A DNA stretch of 64,000 nucleotides from Elymus sibiricus. Its lineage: Eukaryota > Streptophyta > Magnoliopsida > Poales > Poaceae. This document shows, piece after piece, positions 33,453 through 45,648 of this stretch (position 1 is the stretch's first letter; the number at the start of each line of letters is the position of its first letter). The translations under genes and the position numbers were made by a program. The stretch spans positions 237,313,904 to 237,377,903 of the forward strand of contig CM077674.1 of assembly GCA_039707655.1 (NCBI GenBank). The letters run 5' to 3'. Under the pieces are notes generated by a model. The model ran no database searches and was not told where the DNA came from. It was given only the letters and a program-made list of their open reading frames with translations.

Positions 33453-34422
33453 CTGGCGCATGGGCCCGGCCCAATGAAAACAAAAAAATGAATATAAGAA
33501 AATTAATAATAAAAAAATTAAATTTAATAATAATAATAATTAATTAACTTAATTAATTTTGTTTATTTAAACTAATCAAGATTAGATAGCCTAACTAATT
33601 AGTTAACTGGTTAATCTGTTAATTAGGGCTGTTAGACAATGACAATGGGACCCACCTGTCAGTTTGACCAGTCAAAGGTCAAGTTGACTACTGATGTCAG
33701 CATGACATCATGCTGATGCAATAATATCTTTTCTGATTTAAAATAATTCCAAATGTTTAATAAAACTTTGAAAATTAATATAAATTAATCCGTAACTTGG
33801 ATGAAAATACTTTGTACATGAAAGTTGCTCAGAACGACGAGACGAACCCGAATACGCTACCCACATACCTGTTAGAGGATCCTAGCTATCTGACATGGAA
33901 CATTCCCCCTCCGGTTATCTGTCAGACATATGTCCGGGACCGGGAAAACATTTCCGGATGAACTCCCCCTTCATCTGTATCATGTAGCAATACGTTAGAT
34001 CACACCCGGCACAACATATTGCCATGTCATGCATTGTGATGCATTTGTCTGCTTTATATTTATTATTTCTTCCCTCTCTTCTTTCTGATAGACACCGAGA
34101 CTACCGACGACACTACTGAGTATGACTACGTCATCGACGACCAGACCCCTTCAGTAGAGCTTCCAGGCAAGCAAAACCCCCTTGGTCATCCCGATACCGC
34201 CTACTCCTTCTCTCTACTGCTTGCATTCGAATAGTGTAACTATTACTGTTTATCGTATGATCCTATTCTGCTGCATAGCCTGTCTTTGCTACTACTATTG
34301 ATACATTTACCTACAATCCTAAATGCTTAGTATAGGTTGCTAGTTTATCATCAGTGTCCCTACATTCATGTCCGTCTGCCATGCTATACTATCGGGCCGT
34401 GATCGCTGCGGGTGGCGATCAC

Positions 34423-34504
<82 letters not shown>

Positions 34505-35968
34505 ATATACATATTACGTATGATACAATATGGAGACTAAAGTCGGGTCGGCTCGTAGAGTACCCGCGGATGGTTCGAGAATGTGGAGGCTGAAAGGGCA
34601 GGTGGTTCCATCCAGGTAGTGATGGACATGGGTTCCCGACGCCCCCCTGAGTGACATCTTGTGGCGGAGCGACAGGGCAGGTTGACACCACCCAGGAGAG
34701 AGGTGGGCCTGGCCCTGGTCGCCGTCCGTGGTTATTTTCAAAATAACACGCTTAACGAGATTGGCTATTTGATCTGAGTAGGCCGCTGGCCTTATACGCA
34801 CTAAGCAACTACGCGGGTAAGATATGGGCTCCCGACGCCGTAGTATCAGCCAAATCTCTCTAGACGTCAGTGACTTAGCGGCGCGCGCCCGATTGGACGG
34901 GACCACTCGCGCTTTTATTGAGGGGGTGGTAGTCAGCTTCTGACCGCCCTCGCAACGTGTAGGAGCGCAAAGGGCGATGGTCCAAGACCCCTGCGCACAT
35001 AGGATTTAGTCCAGCGGGCTGACCTCTCTGTTGAGCCTAGGTAGGGTTGCGACGTGTTAATCATCCGAGGACGGCAGTCTTGCCAGAGGAGTCAAGCGTG
35101 TTGGGGAATATGTGCTGCACCCCTGCAGGGAAGTTTATCTATTCGAAAAGCCGTGTCCCTCAGTAAAAGGACGACTTGGAGTTGTATTCCGACCTCTGAC
35201 AAATAGAACTAGATACTTAATAAAACACACCCTCACAAGTGCCAGATATAACCCGGTGATCGCTCTCCCACAGGGCGACGAGGAGAGGATCGTCGGGTAG
35301 GATTATGTCATACGTTAATACTTGGTTAACTTACCATCTACTCTTTTCCCATGCTTTAAGATGGAGGCTGCCAGAAGCGTAGTCTTCGATAGGACTAGCT
35401 TCTCCCCCCTCTTATTCCGGCATTCTGTAGTTTAGTCCACATATACTACCCCCTTTCTTTTGATACTGATGCATAATTAGTATAGATCTGATGTAAGTCT
35501 TGTGAGTACTTCAGATGAGTACTCACGGTTGCTTTGCTCCCCCTTTTCCCCCTTTACCCGATTGTTGCGATCAGATGGTGGATCCCAGGAGCCAGCTGCC
35601 CCTGCTGATGGCTACTACTACCCCGACAGAGCCTACTACTTCCTGGAGGACGCCGACGACCAGGAGTAGTTAGGAGGCTCCTAGGCAGGAGGCTTGCGCC
35701 CTTTCGATCTATGTATCTCAGTTTGTGCTAGCCTTCTTTAGGCAAAACTTGTTGACTTATGTCTGTACTCAGATATTGTTGCTCCCGCTGATTCGTTTGT
35801 TATTGAGCTTATGTACTCGAGCCCTCGAGGCCCCTAGCTTGTAATATGGAGCTTGTATTACTTAATTTTGTGTTTAGAGTTGTGTTGTGATATCTTCCCG
35901 TGAGTCCCTGATCGGGTCGTACACGTTCGCATGTATGATTAGTGTACGATCAAATCGAGGGCGTCACA
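33453..35968 (+). repeat. 5' LTR of element H, left-truncated
   Basis: It aligns with 42417-43486 plus 53085-54484 of the 3' LTR. Homology begins at CTGGC(G/A)CATGGGCCCGG; the first 1.45 kb of the LTR are missing, lost in the deletion that fused it to element E. It ends GGGCGTCACA at 35968. Confidence 0.85.
34424..34495. repeat. (TA)36 microsatellite
   Basis: Seventy-two bases of pure TA dinucleotide, followed by a CACACATACATATAC transition. The matching position of the 3' LTR (about 43417) has only a short TA run before TACATATTACG. Confidence 0.98.
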
Positions 35969-35970
35969 AG

Positions 35971-35987
35971 TTGGTATTAGAGTCGAC
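35971..35987 (+). other. Primer-binding site of element H
   Basis: TTGGTATTAGAGTCGAC lies two bases after the LTR end. It resembles the tRNA-Met type site TGGTATCAGAGC with a few changes. Confidence 0.7.
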
Positions 35988-38900
35988 TGCCTATAGGTAG
36001 CCCCCTTTCCAACTCCTTGTCCGAATTTGAGTCTAGTCTTTGATAAACTATTTTACTAACTGGTTGTGTGGCTTACGGGCCCACATCACAAATGGGTGGT
36101 ATTAGGATCTTTTATTCCTCTTCTATACTCGAGGACTCTAATCTCTCTTCTTTTTGGGTTAAAGATTTTACTAACTCTAACTCTAGGTTCTCGTAACTAC
36201 TTTCTCCTGGAGAGCCGTCATTCCAGAAGATCACCTGCTTCGTCAGAAGATTCTGAAGATACCCTTTGATGATTTCCTGAGACCTTGTGCTCATCGCCTT
36301 TGCAATTCCCTTCTACTGATAAGTCCCTTTGGATAAATGCATTCACTTGCCATTCATATATTCTTTCCCAGTTGCTCTTGTTATTACTAGATGCCGTGAA
36401 ATATTCTCCGTTGTCCCGAGAATCCTTTGGGTTTACTGCCTTGCAGTTCTTTTCCGCATGAAAACCCTTATGGTTAATTCCTCACATTTATCGAGGATCT
36501 GCTCATCCCAATTGTTCATGTGTCTCACAAAATCCTTCGAAATACTTTTCGATCTTCCGAAAATCCTCTGCAGCCTGTTGCTCCTGAAATTCTTGCCTGC
36601 TTGCATTATGGTTAATTCCATATGACTAGTAGTCTTCTTTGACATCCCTTGTCCTTGTCATTTGAAGCCTAATGATTCAATGTGTGTGAATGCACACAAT
36701 CATTAGTTGAACCTTAGAAATTATCTTTCCATCTCAGACGTCTTTCCAAACATGAACTGGTTCTCGACAATTCAAACCTTTATTGATTGTCCAACTAAGT
36801 CTATTCAACTTACTCGTATTTTGATCAGAACATCTGATTCCGATACACCGATCTGGATATCATAATTCATTTGTATTTAAGCATCAAACTATTCAATTGT
36901 TTCTATAATCCGATGCCTTTGCATTCTTCTTCCTCTGATTGAGTACTGATACTCACATCAGCTCCATTATAGATCGTCAGATCTATTGTTGGATTATTAT
37001 CTGACAGTGTCCTTCATATTCAATCACATTGTGAGTTCTCCCCCTGATACATAATGCCTTTGGTAAATTGTATTATCTAAATTGACCAACCATGATCTAC
37101 TTTCGAGCTTGTGTTATTTACTCTTGAGTTGTGGTAAATGTTCCTAAGATGCCCATATGGGTTGAACCTATGCCTTCCCTAATCCGTGTGAACCCGAGAG
37201 TTTTCATGGGTCATACTCTTCTATTGTTTCACTAGATAAATTTTTAACACTACAACTTCATCAAAAGGGAGAAGTGAATGAAAGGTTATGCATTGGAGAA
37301 GTGGGAGTCGACCTTGAACTTTGTGTCCATGCCCATAGAAATGATGTAGACCGTCTCAGAAGCTTCTTGAAAAATGACTATCCATCTGTATGATTCTTTC
37401 GGTATCCTTAATCTGATCCCTTGCAGTTATGGTTCCGACCATGCTGTCCTTATACAATGTGTCTGAAAAGGAATTCATTCTAGTGCCTTGTCAATTTTAT
37501 GACAAGGTTAAAGTACCTACTGTCGTAGGTCAATGACCCAGTTCAACTTATATTATGTTCCACCTTCGAGTATTACCCCCTGGTATCTCGAGGATGTCAT
37601 GTCAGTGCGCTACATCTTATGAACTTTTGTTGGAGCAATACCTTTCCTTGTCTTAGTCACTCTATGGTTTCTGGGTTGTTGTCAACCGAGAACACCGATT
37701 AGTGAATCTAATCCACACTGCAATTCAATACCCCTAGTAAATGTTACTGGGAAATCCAAGCTCAATCTTGTCATCCCGAGACTATCGGCTACATCTTTAT
37801 CATGCTACCTTTTTGTCCGTGCTACCTCGCCCTTCTTTGACGCATGACTTCTTCAGACCGTGAGCAAGACTTACGTCAAGTTTTCAACTTCATTTTGTTG
37901 TCAGGAAAAGCAACTCCGATTTTGAGATTGCATATTATTTGTTGTTCCTATAACTTTCCACTTCGTCATTCCCTTGCTTGATGCAGTCGTTGTTCGATTG
38001 CATCCTCTTGAAACCTCTCGACAAAATGTGTCATGCCCATCTTCAACCTTTTGAATTCTTCTGAGATGTCAATTGAATTCATAATGAGAAATTCCATCCT
38101 TACCCCTTGATGATTTCTGTTATCATTGGCAACATCCCTTACTTCCTGCCAACACAGACTTGGTCATGTTTTGGTTTTATCTCGAGTTCCTTGCTATTCT
38201 TGGAATTGTTCCTTCTGTATTTCTTGAAATATTCTAAACCAATCCTTACTTGAAACACCATATCATTGCTACCTCGAAGCATGACTATGGTACCCCCCAA
38301 ACATCAACAAGAACATGGAAAGCACCATGCTAAATATTTCTTGGTCAATTATCCATACACCGTTGTATGGGTAACGCCTTAAGTTTTCCTTGCCCCTTTA
38401 TCCAAATGGATAGGTACTTGTTGTTCTATCATGTATATCATGCTCTGCTTGTCCATGGTAAAGGATATACTCCTAATTCTTCTGGATAAACACATTTTCT
38501 TTTCCATTGGTCTGTTTAATCTATTAAACACATTTTCTTTTCCATTGGTCTGTTTGACCTTTCTTGTAGTTTATATGATCTAAGCAGTAACAATTCCCTG
38601 CTTATTTAAACACCTCAGTGTACAACTCTGTCAGTAAGACCTTGTTATTATTGTTGTTAACATTCTGGTAACCGCCGGTGGATGAGAACTTTGCCTATTG
38701 GTCTGCCTCGTTTCAACGAGTAGGAAAATGGTTCTCTTCGTCCTCCGCCCTTGGTACCGACGTTGTTGCCGACATAGCTGGCAGGCTATCCTCTGACAGG
38801 CCGAACTATCGTGACCGTACAAGAGGTCACCTCCCTTCCTACTCTTATCCCACACTAACCAGAGTTCCGCAGTGGAAGCATGGTGGGCCCATAACCCACA

Positions 38901-39437
38901 GTTCCACAGGATCGAAACCTGACTCTCTTGTACAACCCTGATTCTAATGTATCCTTTGCACCTGGCTTCGTATGTAATTCATGAGCTAATGTCTTTACCA
39001 TGTTTCATCCTGGTATCAGACACAATATTTATTCTCGTTGCTCTAGACCCCCCCTTAGCTTCTGATTAGGCATCGAATGATAGCCTACCCTTTTTGAAAT
39101 TTTTTGTACCATCACATTTTGCTCTCAATGAATTCCCTAAAATATAACTCAAGAAGTAATTCGTGTGTTTCACCCCTGAGTTCACCGTCAGATGCCCAAC
39201 TTTGTGGAGATACGTTCTTCCAGAGTTTTCCCTCTTATCGCGTTAGTAGGACGATGAGGATTCCGAAGAAGGGATGATGACTTGATCATGATGACCTGAA
39301 GCAGAGGGATCAAGACATCAATATAATGGATTGACTTCTTCAAGAAGGGCAACCAAGGCCAAGAAGATCCGTTAGAATTTCGTAACCAGAACTTTTTCCC
39401 TTACTCCACCGCTTAAATCTCGGGACGAGATTTCTTG

Positions 39438-39451
39438 TAGTGGAGGAGATT
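39438..39451 (+). other. Polypurine tract of element H
   Basis: TAGTGGAGGAGATT directly before the LTR start TGTGACACCCC. Confidence 0.7.
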
Positions 39452-40761
39452 TGTGACACCCCTAGCATCATACTATAGTAACCCTCTGTGATTAAGCTAA
39501 TCATTTTGCTAATTAGTACTTGATCACTTTGGATTATTATCTCATTTCAAATTCCACTTGAATTCAAATTCAAATTGCAAGTGAATAATTTAAATCCACA
39601 AACATGAACACTAAAATGTTCATCTTGTGGTAAATATTCCCTGGTTAATTGTCATACTAAAATCCAACTTTTTATGAAGTGTTTAATTGGCCTAAACAAT
39701 TAAAACAGGGCCTAAAAACATTTAATAAGTACTTTTTATTAAATAAATAATTACAAACTATTTAAAATAAATGTCTACCATTTTAAAACAGTGGTTTAGG
39801 TTGCTTTGATATTTTAGGAGTGAGTTTTGTAATTTAATAAAACTATTTAGATTTAAAACAAATGAAAACAAAAATGAAACAAAGAAAAATAAAAATAAAA
39901 AGAGGGGGCAAAGCCCCTACCCCTCCTCTACCACGGGCCGTACTGGCCGAGCCGGCCCACTCCCCGCAGCCCAACCCGTTTTTCCCACCGTCCCCCTCCT
40001 CGCGCCTGTAGCGACCGGGTCGTTACAAGGCAGAGGCCGCCGGACCACCTCGCTCCTCCCCACCGCTACAGCATCGGCGTGTGGGAGGATAAGGGCACCA
40101 CGCACCCCCCGGCCTCCTCGCCTCCCCACACTGCACTCCCCCCTCTCCCCATCACCAGATCCCTCTCTCACTCGCCCACACTCCCGCCATGGAAGTGACG
40201 ACCGTGGCTCCGCCACCGTGAACCACCTCATCCAACACCCTCCCCTCACCTCCTCGACTTGTCCAGTGCCTTCGCCGGACCCGACCACGTCGACCACTAG
40301 CGCCAGTTCGAGCCCGCACCCCTACGCCGAGTGGCGAGCTCACCTTCTTCCTCTGCCACGTCAGTCTTCGTCGCTTCGATCTGTTGCCCCTGAGACCTCC
40401 CCGAGCTCACCGATCTGCTCGCCACCTCATCGTGAGCCTCCTCCTCCTTTCCCTTATTTCCCCCTTCGATTCATCACCTTTAGCGATGTACACGGTTGCG
40501 GCCGAGCACGGAGCGTCTCGCGCTCACCACCCCACGGACGCGCCCGCGCCGCACGCCCTGTCCGCCCTGTGCGCGCCCTGGCCAGCGCATGCCCTCGCAT
40601 AGTCATCTCCCGGCCGCCCCCTACTATGCCGTTGATGCCCCGCGTTCACCACCACCTCGTCGGAGCTCTGTTCCCACGCACCCCCTGGCTACTCCTCTGT
40701 TTCCCCCTTTGTCGTGCCCGACCGCAACCAACGCCATACGCGCGCTCCCCACCGCATCGGG

Positions 40762-42278
40762 TGATGACCCGCAAGCACATGGGGTCAATCGTAGTCCTTT
40801 CGATAAGTAAGAATGTCGATCCCAACGAGGAGCAGAAGGAAATGGCAAGTGGTTTTCAGCAAGCTAATTTCTGCAAGTACTGAAATAGTCGGTAACAAGT
40901 TGTTTAGTAGCAAAGTGTTTTGTAACGAGCAAGTAACGGTAATGGTAACAAGAGTGTAGCAAGGTAGCCCAATCCTTTTGAGGCAAAGGACAGGCCAAAA
41001 CGGTTTCTTATAATGAGCAAAGCATTCTTGAGGGTACACGGGAATTTCATCTAGTCACTTTCATCATGTTGAGTTGTTTTGTGTTCACTACTTTGATAAT
41101 TTGATATGTGGGTGTCGGTGGTTAGGTGTTGTTCTTACTTGAACAAACCTCCTACTTATGATTAACCCCCTCGCAAGCATTTGCAAGTACGAGAAAGTAT
41201 TAAGATAAACATCTAACCATAGCATTAAACTTTTGGATCCAAATCGGTCCCTTACGAAGTAACGCATAGACTGGGGTTTAATCTTCTGTCACTCTAGCAA
41301 CCCATCATCTAATAACTACTCCACAATGCATTCCCTTTGGCCCAAGTATGGTGAAGTGCCATGTAGTCAACATTCACATGACACCACTAAGGGAGTCACA
41401 ACATACATACTATCAAAATATCGAACACATATCAATTTCACATGATTACTTGCAACATGATTTCTCCCGTGACCTCAAGAACAAAGAGAACTACTCACAC
41501 ATATTAAACATGTTCATGATCAGAGGGGTATTGAATAGCATAATGGATATGAACATATAATCTTCCACCAAATAAACCATATAGTAATCAACTACAAGAT
41601 GTAATCAACACTACTAGTCACCCACAAGTACCAATCTAGAGTTCCGGTACCGAGATTGAACACAAGAGATGAACTAGGGTTTGAGAGGAGATGGTGCTGT
41701 TGAATATGTTGATGAAGATTACCTTCCCCAAGATGGGAGAGTGATTGGTGGTGATGATGATGATGATTTCCCCCTCCGGGAGGGAAGTTCCCCTGGCAGA
41801 ATCGCTCCGCCAGAGGGCAAAAGTGCTCCTGCCCAAGTTCCACCTCAAGACGGCGGCGCTTCATCCTGAGAGTCCTCTCTTTATTTTTTTCTAGGGTAAA
41901 ATGACTTATATACCAGAAGGGGGGCCCCGAAGATGGGCCAGGCTGGGCAGCACCCACCATGGCGCGTCTGGGGGGCCTGGCGCACCGTGGTGGGTGATGC
42001 CCACCTGGTGGGCCCCCTCTGGTATTTATTTGCTCCAGTATTTTTCATATATTCCACAAAAATTCTCCATGAAGTTTCAGCTTATTTGGAGTTGTGCAGA
42101 ATAGGTATCTTGACGGTGCTTTTTCAGGTCCAGAATTCCAGCTGCCGGTATTCTCCCTCTTTATGCAAACCTTGCAAATTATGAGAGAAAAGGCATTAGA
42201 ATTACTCCCAAAAGCATTATTATGCATAAAAACATTATAAATAACAGTAGGAAAACATGATGCAAAATGGACGTATCA
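40762..42278 (-). repeat. Solo LTR of an Athila-type gypsy element (1517 bp)
   Basis: On minus it starts TGATACGTCCATTTTGCATC at 42278 and ends GCGGGTCATCA at 40762. Flanking pentamers TCGGG (40757-40761) and TAGGG (42279-42283) differ at one base, as expected of an aged target duplication. No internal sequence remains, so it arose by LTR-LTR recombination. The 3' end of the same family lies at 62608-63381. Confidence 0.85.
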
Positions 42279-43481
42279 TAGGGCCACGCCCGCCTCCTTC
42301 TGACGTTGCACGCGCGCGCACACTTGGTGTTGCCGCCCGTCGTCGGCGCTCGTCGCTGCCCTGCTGGCCACGGCTGCGTGCCCGTGCTCAGGCACGCCCA
42401 GCCGTGGCATGTGCCACTGGCACATGGGCCCGGCGCAATGAAAACGAAAAAAATGAATATAAGAAAATTAATAAAAAAATAAAACTTAAATTTAATAATA
42501 ATTTATTTATTTATTAGTTCATTAAATAGTTAATTAACTTAATTAATTATGTTTATTTAAACTAATCAAGATTAGATAGCCTAACTAATTAGTTAACTGG
42601 TTAATTTGTTAATTAGGGCTGTTAGACAATGACAATGGGACCCACCTGTCAGTTTGACCAGTCAAAGGTCAAGTTGGCTGCTGATGTCAACATGACATCA
42701 TGCTGATGCAATAATATCTTTTCTGATTTAAAATAATTCCAAATGTTTAATAAAACTTTGAAAATTAATATAAATTAATCCGTAACTCGGATGAAAATAC
42801 TTTGTACATGAAAGTTGCTCAGAACGACGAGACGAACCCGAATACGCTACCCACATACCTGTCAGAGGCTCCTAGCTATCTAAACATGGAACATTCCCCC
42901 TCCGGTCATCTGTCTGACATATGTCCAGGACCGGAAAAACATTCCCGGATGAAATCCCCCTTCATCTGCATCATGTAGCAATACGTTAGATCACACCCGA
43001 CACAACATATTGCCATGTCATGCATTGTGATGCATTTGTCTGCTTTATATTTATTATTTCTTCCCTCTCTTCTTTCTGATAGACACCGAGACTGCCGACG
43101 ACACTGCTGAGTACGACTACGTCGTCGACGACCAGACCCCTTCAGTAGAGCTTCCAGACAAGCAAAACCCCCTTGATCATCCCGATACCGCCTACTCCTT
43201 CTCTCTACTGCTTGCATTAGAGTAGTGTAACTATTACTGTTTATCGTATGATCCTATTCTGCTGCATAACCTGTCTTTGCTACTACTATTGATACCTTTA
43301 CCTGCAATCCTAAATGCTTAGTATAGGTTGCTAGTTTATCATCAGTGGCCCTACATTCTTGTCCGTCTGCCATGCTATACTATCGGGCCGTGATCGCTGC
43401 CGGTGGCGATCACAGGTATATATATACATATTACGTATGATACAATATTGAGACTAAAGTCGGGTCGGCACATAGAGTACC

Positions 43482-43486
43482 CGCAG
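43482..43486. repeat. Target-site duplication of element B, left copy
   Basis: CGCAG, repeated exactly at 53080-53084. In the uninterrupted 5' LTR of H the site reads CCCGCGGATGG, which supports this as the insertion point. Confidence 0.9.
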
Positions 43487-45635
43487 TGTAAGGGAACGCG
43501 ACAGAAAACAAAAATTTTCCGCATAGCGAGCACGCCCAGGATCACTATGGAGACTACATACAAGGTTTGATCTTTTTCGTTACCGACTCGTAGCGCAGCG
43601 GAAGTAGAGTCGATGACGATCGGCGGTGCAGATCCCCGCAGCTAGGATTTACAACCTCCCAACCGCGAGGATGTAAACCCTTGTCTTCCCTTCGGACAGC
43701 CCTCCGGGAGGCTGTCGAACAGTCCCCCGGACGGTGTCGCGGACAGCCCTTCGGGAGGACCTTCGAAACTCGGACGGTCACTCGGACAGCCCTTCGGGAG
43801 GACTCACAGATCTCGGACCGTCACTTGGACAGCCCTTCGGGAGGCACTCACGAACAGCCCCTCGGGCACTAAGATCGAAACTACGACCTCTCTACAGAGT
43901 TGCACACATACGGTGTCATCTATCCGGCAGGGCTTCGCCGTCCAGAACTAGTTCCCACCGGAACCCAGACAGCCTTTCGGCTCTACGAAAAACTCTTTTC
44001 GTGGGAGGGAGAGAGAGAACCAGCAAAGCATGGTATGTGTATGAGAGAATTCATGAGGAAATGGCAGCCATATGACCTCCTATTTATAGGATAGCCAAGG
44101 GGTAGAAATGTCACACAAAAAACCCCAAAGTGCCCTTGGCATATTCCTTTCCAAAAAGGAATATGCCATATGGGAGTGCCATGTGGAGCTCCATGGTGGA
44201 GCTCCACCCTTGTCCGGCCACACCCCAAGGGGGTCCCCCCCCATGAGGTGTCTTGATCCCATTCCTCTTCTAGAAGCCTTTTGGAATATCCAAAAAAGAT
44301 GCTTCTCCAAAAAATCCAAAATCTGCTTTCACTATTCACGACGACATTTTTCAGCGTCCGAACGAACTGAAAATATTTATGTGGGCTTAGAACATTTCCA
44401 GTACCCACTAAAATAATTTTCAATGCGTTCTGGAACAATTCCAGTTTAGTGATTTCATCTGCGAAAAGCATCTAAAGCGGTTCCGGCAGCTCCGGAACAT
44501 TTCCGGTTTTCATCTCCGAAAATTCCAGAAAGTTTCCAGAACGATTCTGGCACCCTCCAAGAATTATCAGGCATGTGCCGAAACCATTTTGACTTTATGG
44601 TATACCCCGAAACAACTTTTCGGTTTCACCGGAACTATTCCGATATTCTCTCCGGAACGTTTCCGTTTCGTCCGAAACTTTTTCGGTGATTTTCTCTCAG
44701 ACTCCCTGTCTAGTATTCAGCAGATAGATGACCCTTAAGCGTGTGACCCTATAGGTTCGGTGAAGTATAGACATGAGCCGGAACCCCTTCCGATCAATGA
44801 TCAACATCGAAGCCGTGGACACCCATATTGACCCCTATACCCACACGAATGAATATTCGAGTGAACCTCCAGTTGCCGTGTGCTATTCCTGTTGCTTCGC
44901 GATATGTTACAAATACCCGAGGTGAGATTTATGCATCCCCGTGGATCAACAACTTGTCCACTATGCAAGTTACCCCGTTACCGGCATTGTTCTCTTTTCT
45001 CGTTTCCGTGTTCCGGCATCCCCGTGATCAAATCACAAAGTGTCTGGCCAGACGATGATGGATACCGTAACACCGAGAGGGCCCAGAGATATCTCTCCAT
45101 CGTCGGAGGAGCAAATCCCAATCTTGAGCTATCAAGTTACTTGACATACTTTCCCATGAACCCGTAAGCCGCCGTAATAGCCATCCATTTACGGATGACG
45201 TTTAACAAACCCCAAAGTTCATGAATCAAGCACGAAGGAACTCAATACTCTCATGGTCTAAGGAATTATGCAAACATTAACTTCTCTGTGTTATTAACCA
45301 TTAACTTATGACGAATGTATCTCATAGCATAACATCAATCGGGTCGATTCAACACAAGTGTTCTACCAACATTGTGCCCTCAAAGTTGCCGGCATAGTCA
45401 TGCCCATGATCAGGAAAACAGAACCATCATGCAACACTTGAGCTAGTCTTAGAGGCCAGACTAGGAATACTTTTTACCGTTTATTATTCCACACGTGCAT
45501 ATGAGTCTTCCTCCGAGCCTCGTGGTTATTGTAGACTCGGGAACCATAGCAGTTATAGCATGAAACATAAACATAATTATGAACACGGAGATAAATAATA
45601 GCATTTATTATTGCCTCTAGGGCATATCTCCTACA
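43487..45635 (-). repeat. 3' LTR of element B (2149 bp)
   Basis: On + it starts TGTAAGGGAACGCG and ends CATATCTCCTACA. It is adjacent to the polypurine tract and differs from the right LTR by 14 substitutions that I could count. It includes a set of short motifs at 43691-43866. Confidence 0.95.
43691..43866. repeat. Repeated GGACAGCCCTTCGGGAGG-type motif in the LTR of B
   Basis: The motif occurs five times, at about 43694, 43741, 43785, 43828 and 43852 (the last shortened), at uneven spacing of 24-47 bases. Its core CCCTTCGGG is self-complementary and could form small hairpins. The same set is present in the other LTR near 51133-51308. Confidence 0.8.
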
Positions 45636-45648
45636 GACTCCCACTTGC
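45636..45648 (-). other. Polypurine tract of element B
   Basis: On minus GCAAGTGGGAGTC precedes the LTR start TGTAGGAGATATGCCC. One base differs from the tract of element A. Confidence 0.7.

Larger units (their letters stand above)
35969..39451 (+). other. Internal domain of element H, non-coding
   Basis: No frame longer than about 90 codons is open in 3.48 kb, and none shows a retroelement motif. The DNA is AT-rich with scattered stops. The last 60 bases (CTCGGGACGAGATTTCTTG and on) match the pol-LTR border of grass Del/Tekay gypsy elements, which suggests its autonomous relatives. A 30-bp block is present twice at 38488-38517 and 38526-38555. Confidence 0.75.

Noticed and set aside
36066..39000. 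Short frames of 60-98 codons in the interior of H
   Set aside because: None has a retroelement or host motif, and lengths are what chance gives in this composition.
40218..40883. A 221-codon plus-strand frame rich in Pro, Ser and Arg
   Set aside because: It crosses the insertion border at 40762 between the LTR of H and the solo LTR, so it cannot be one old gene. Its composition reflects GC-rich LTR DNA.
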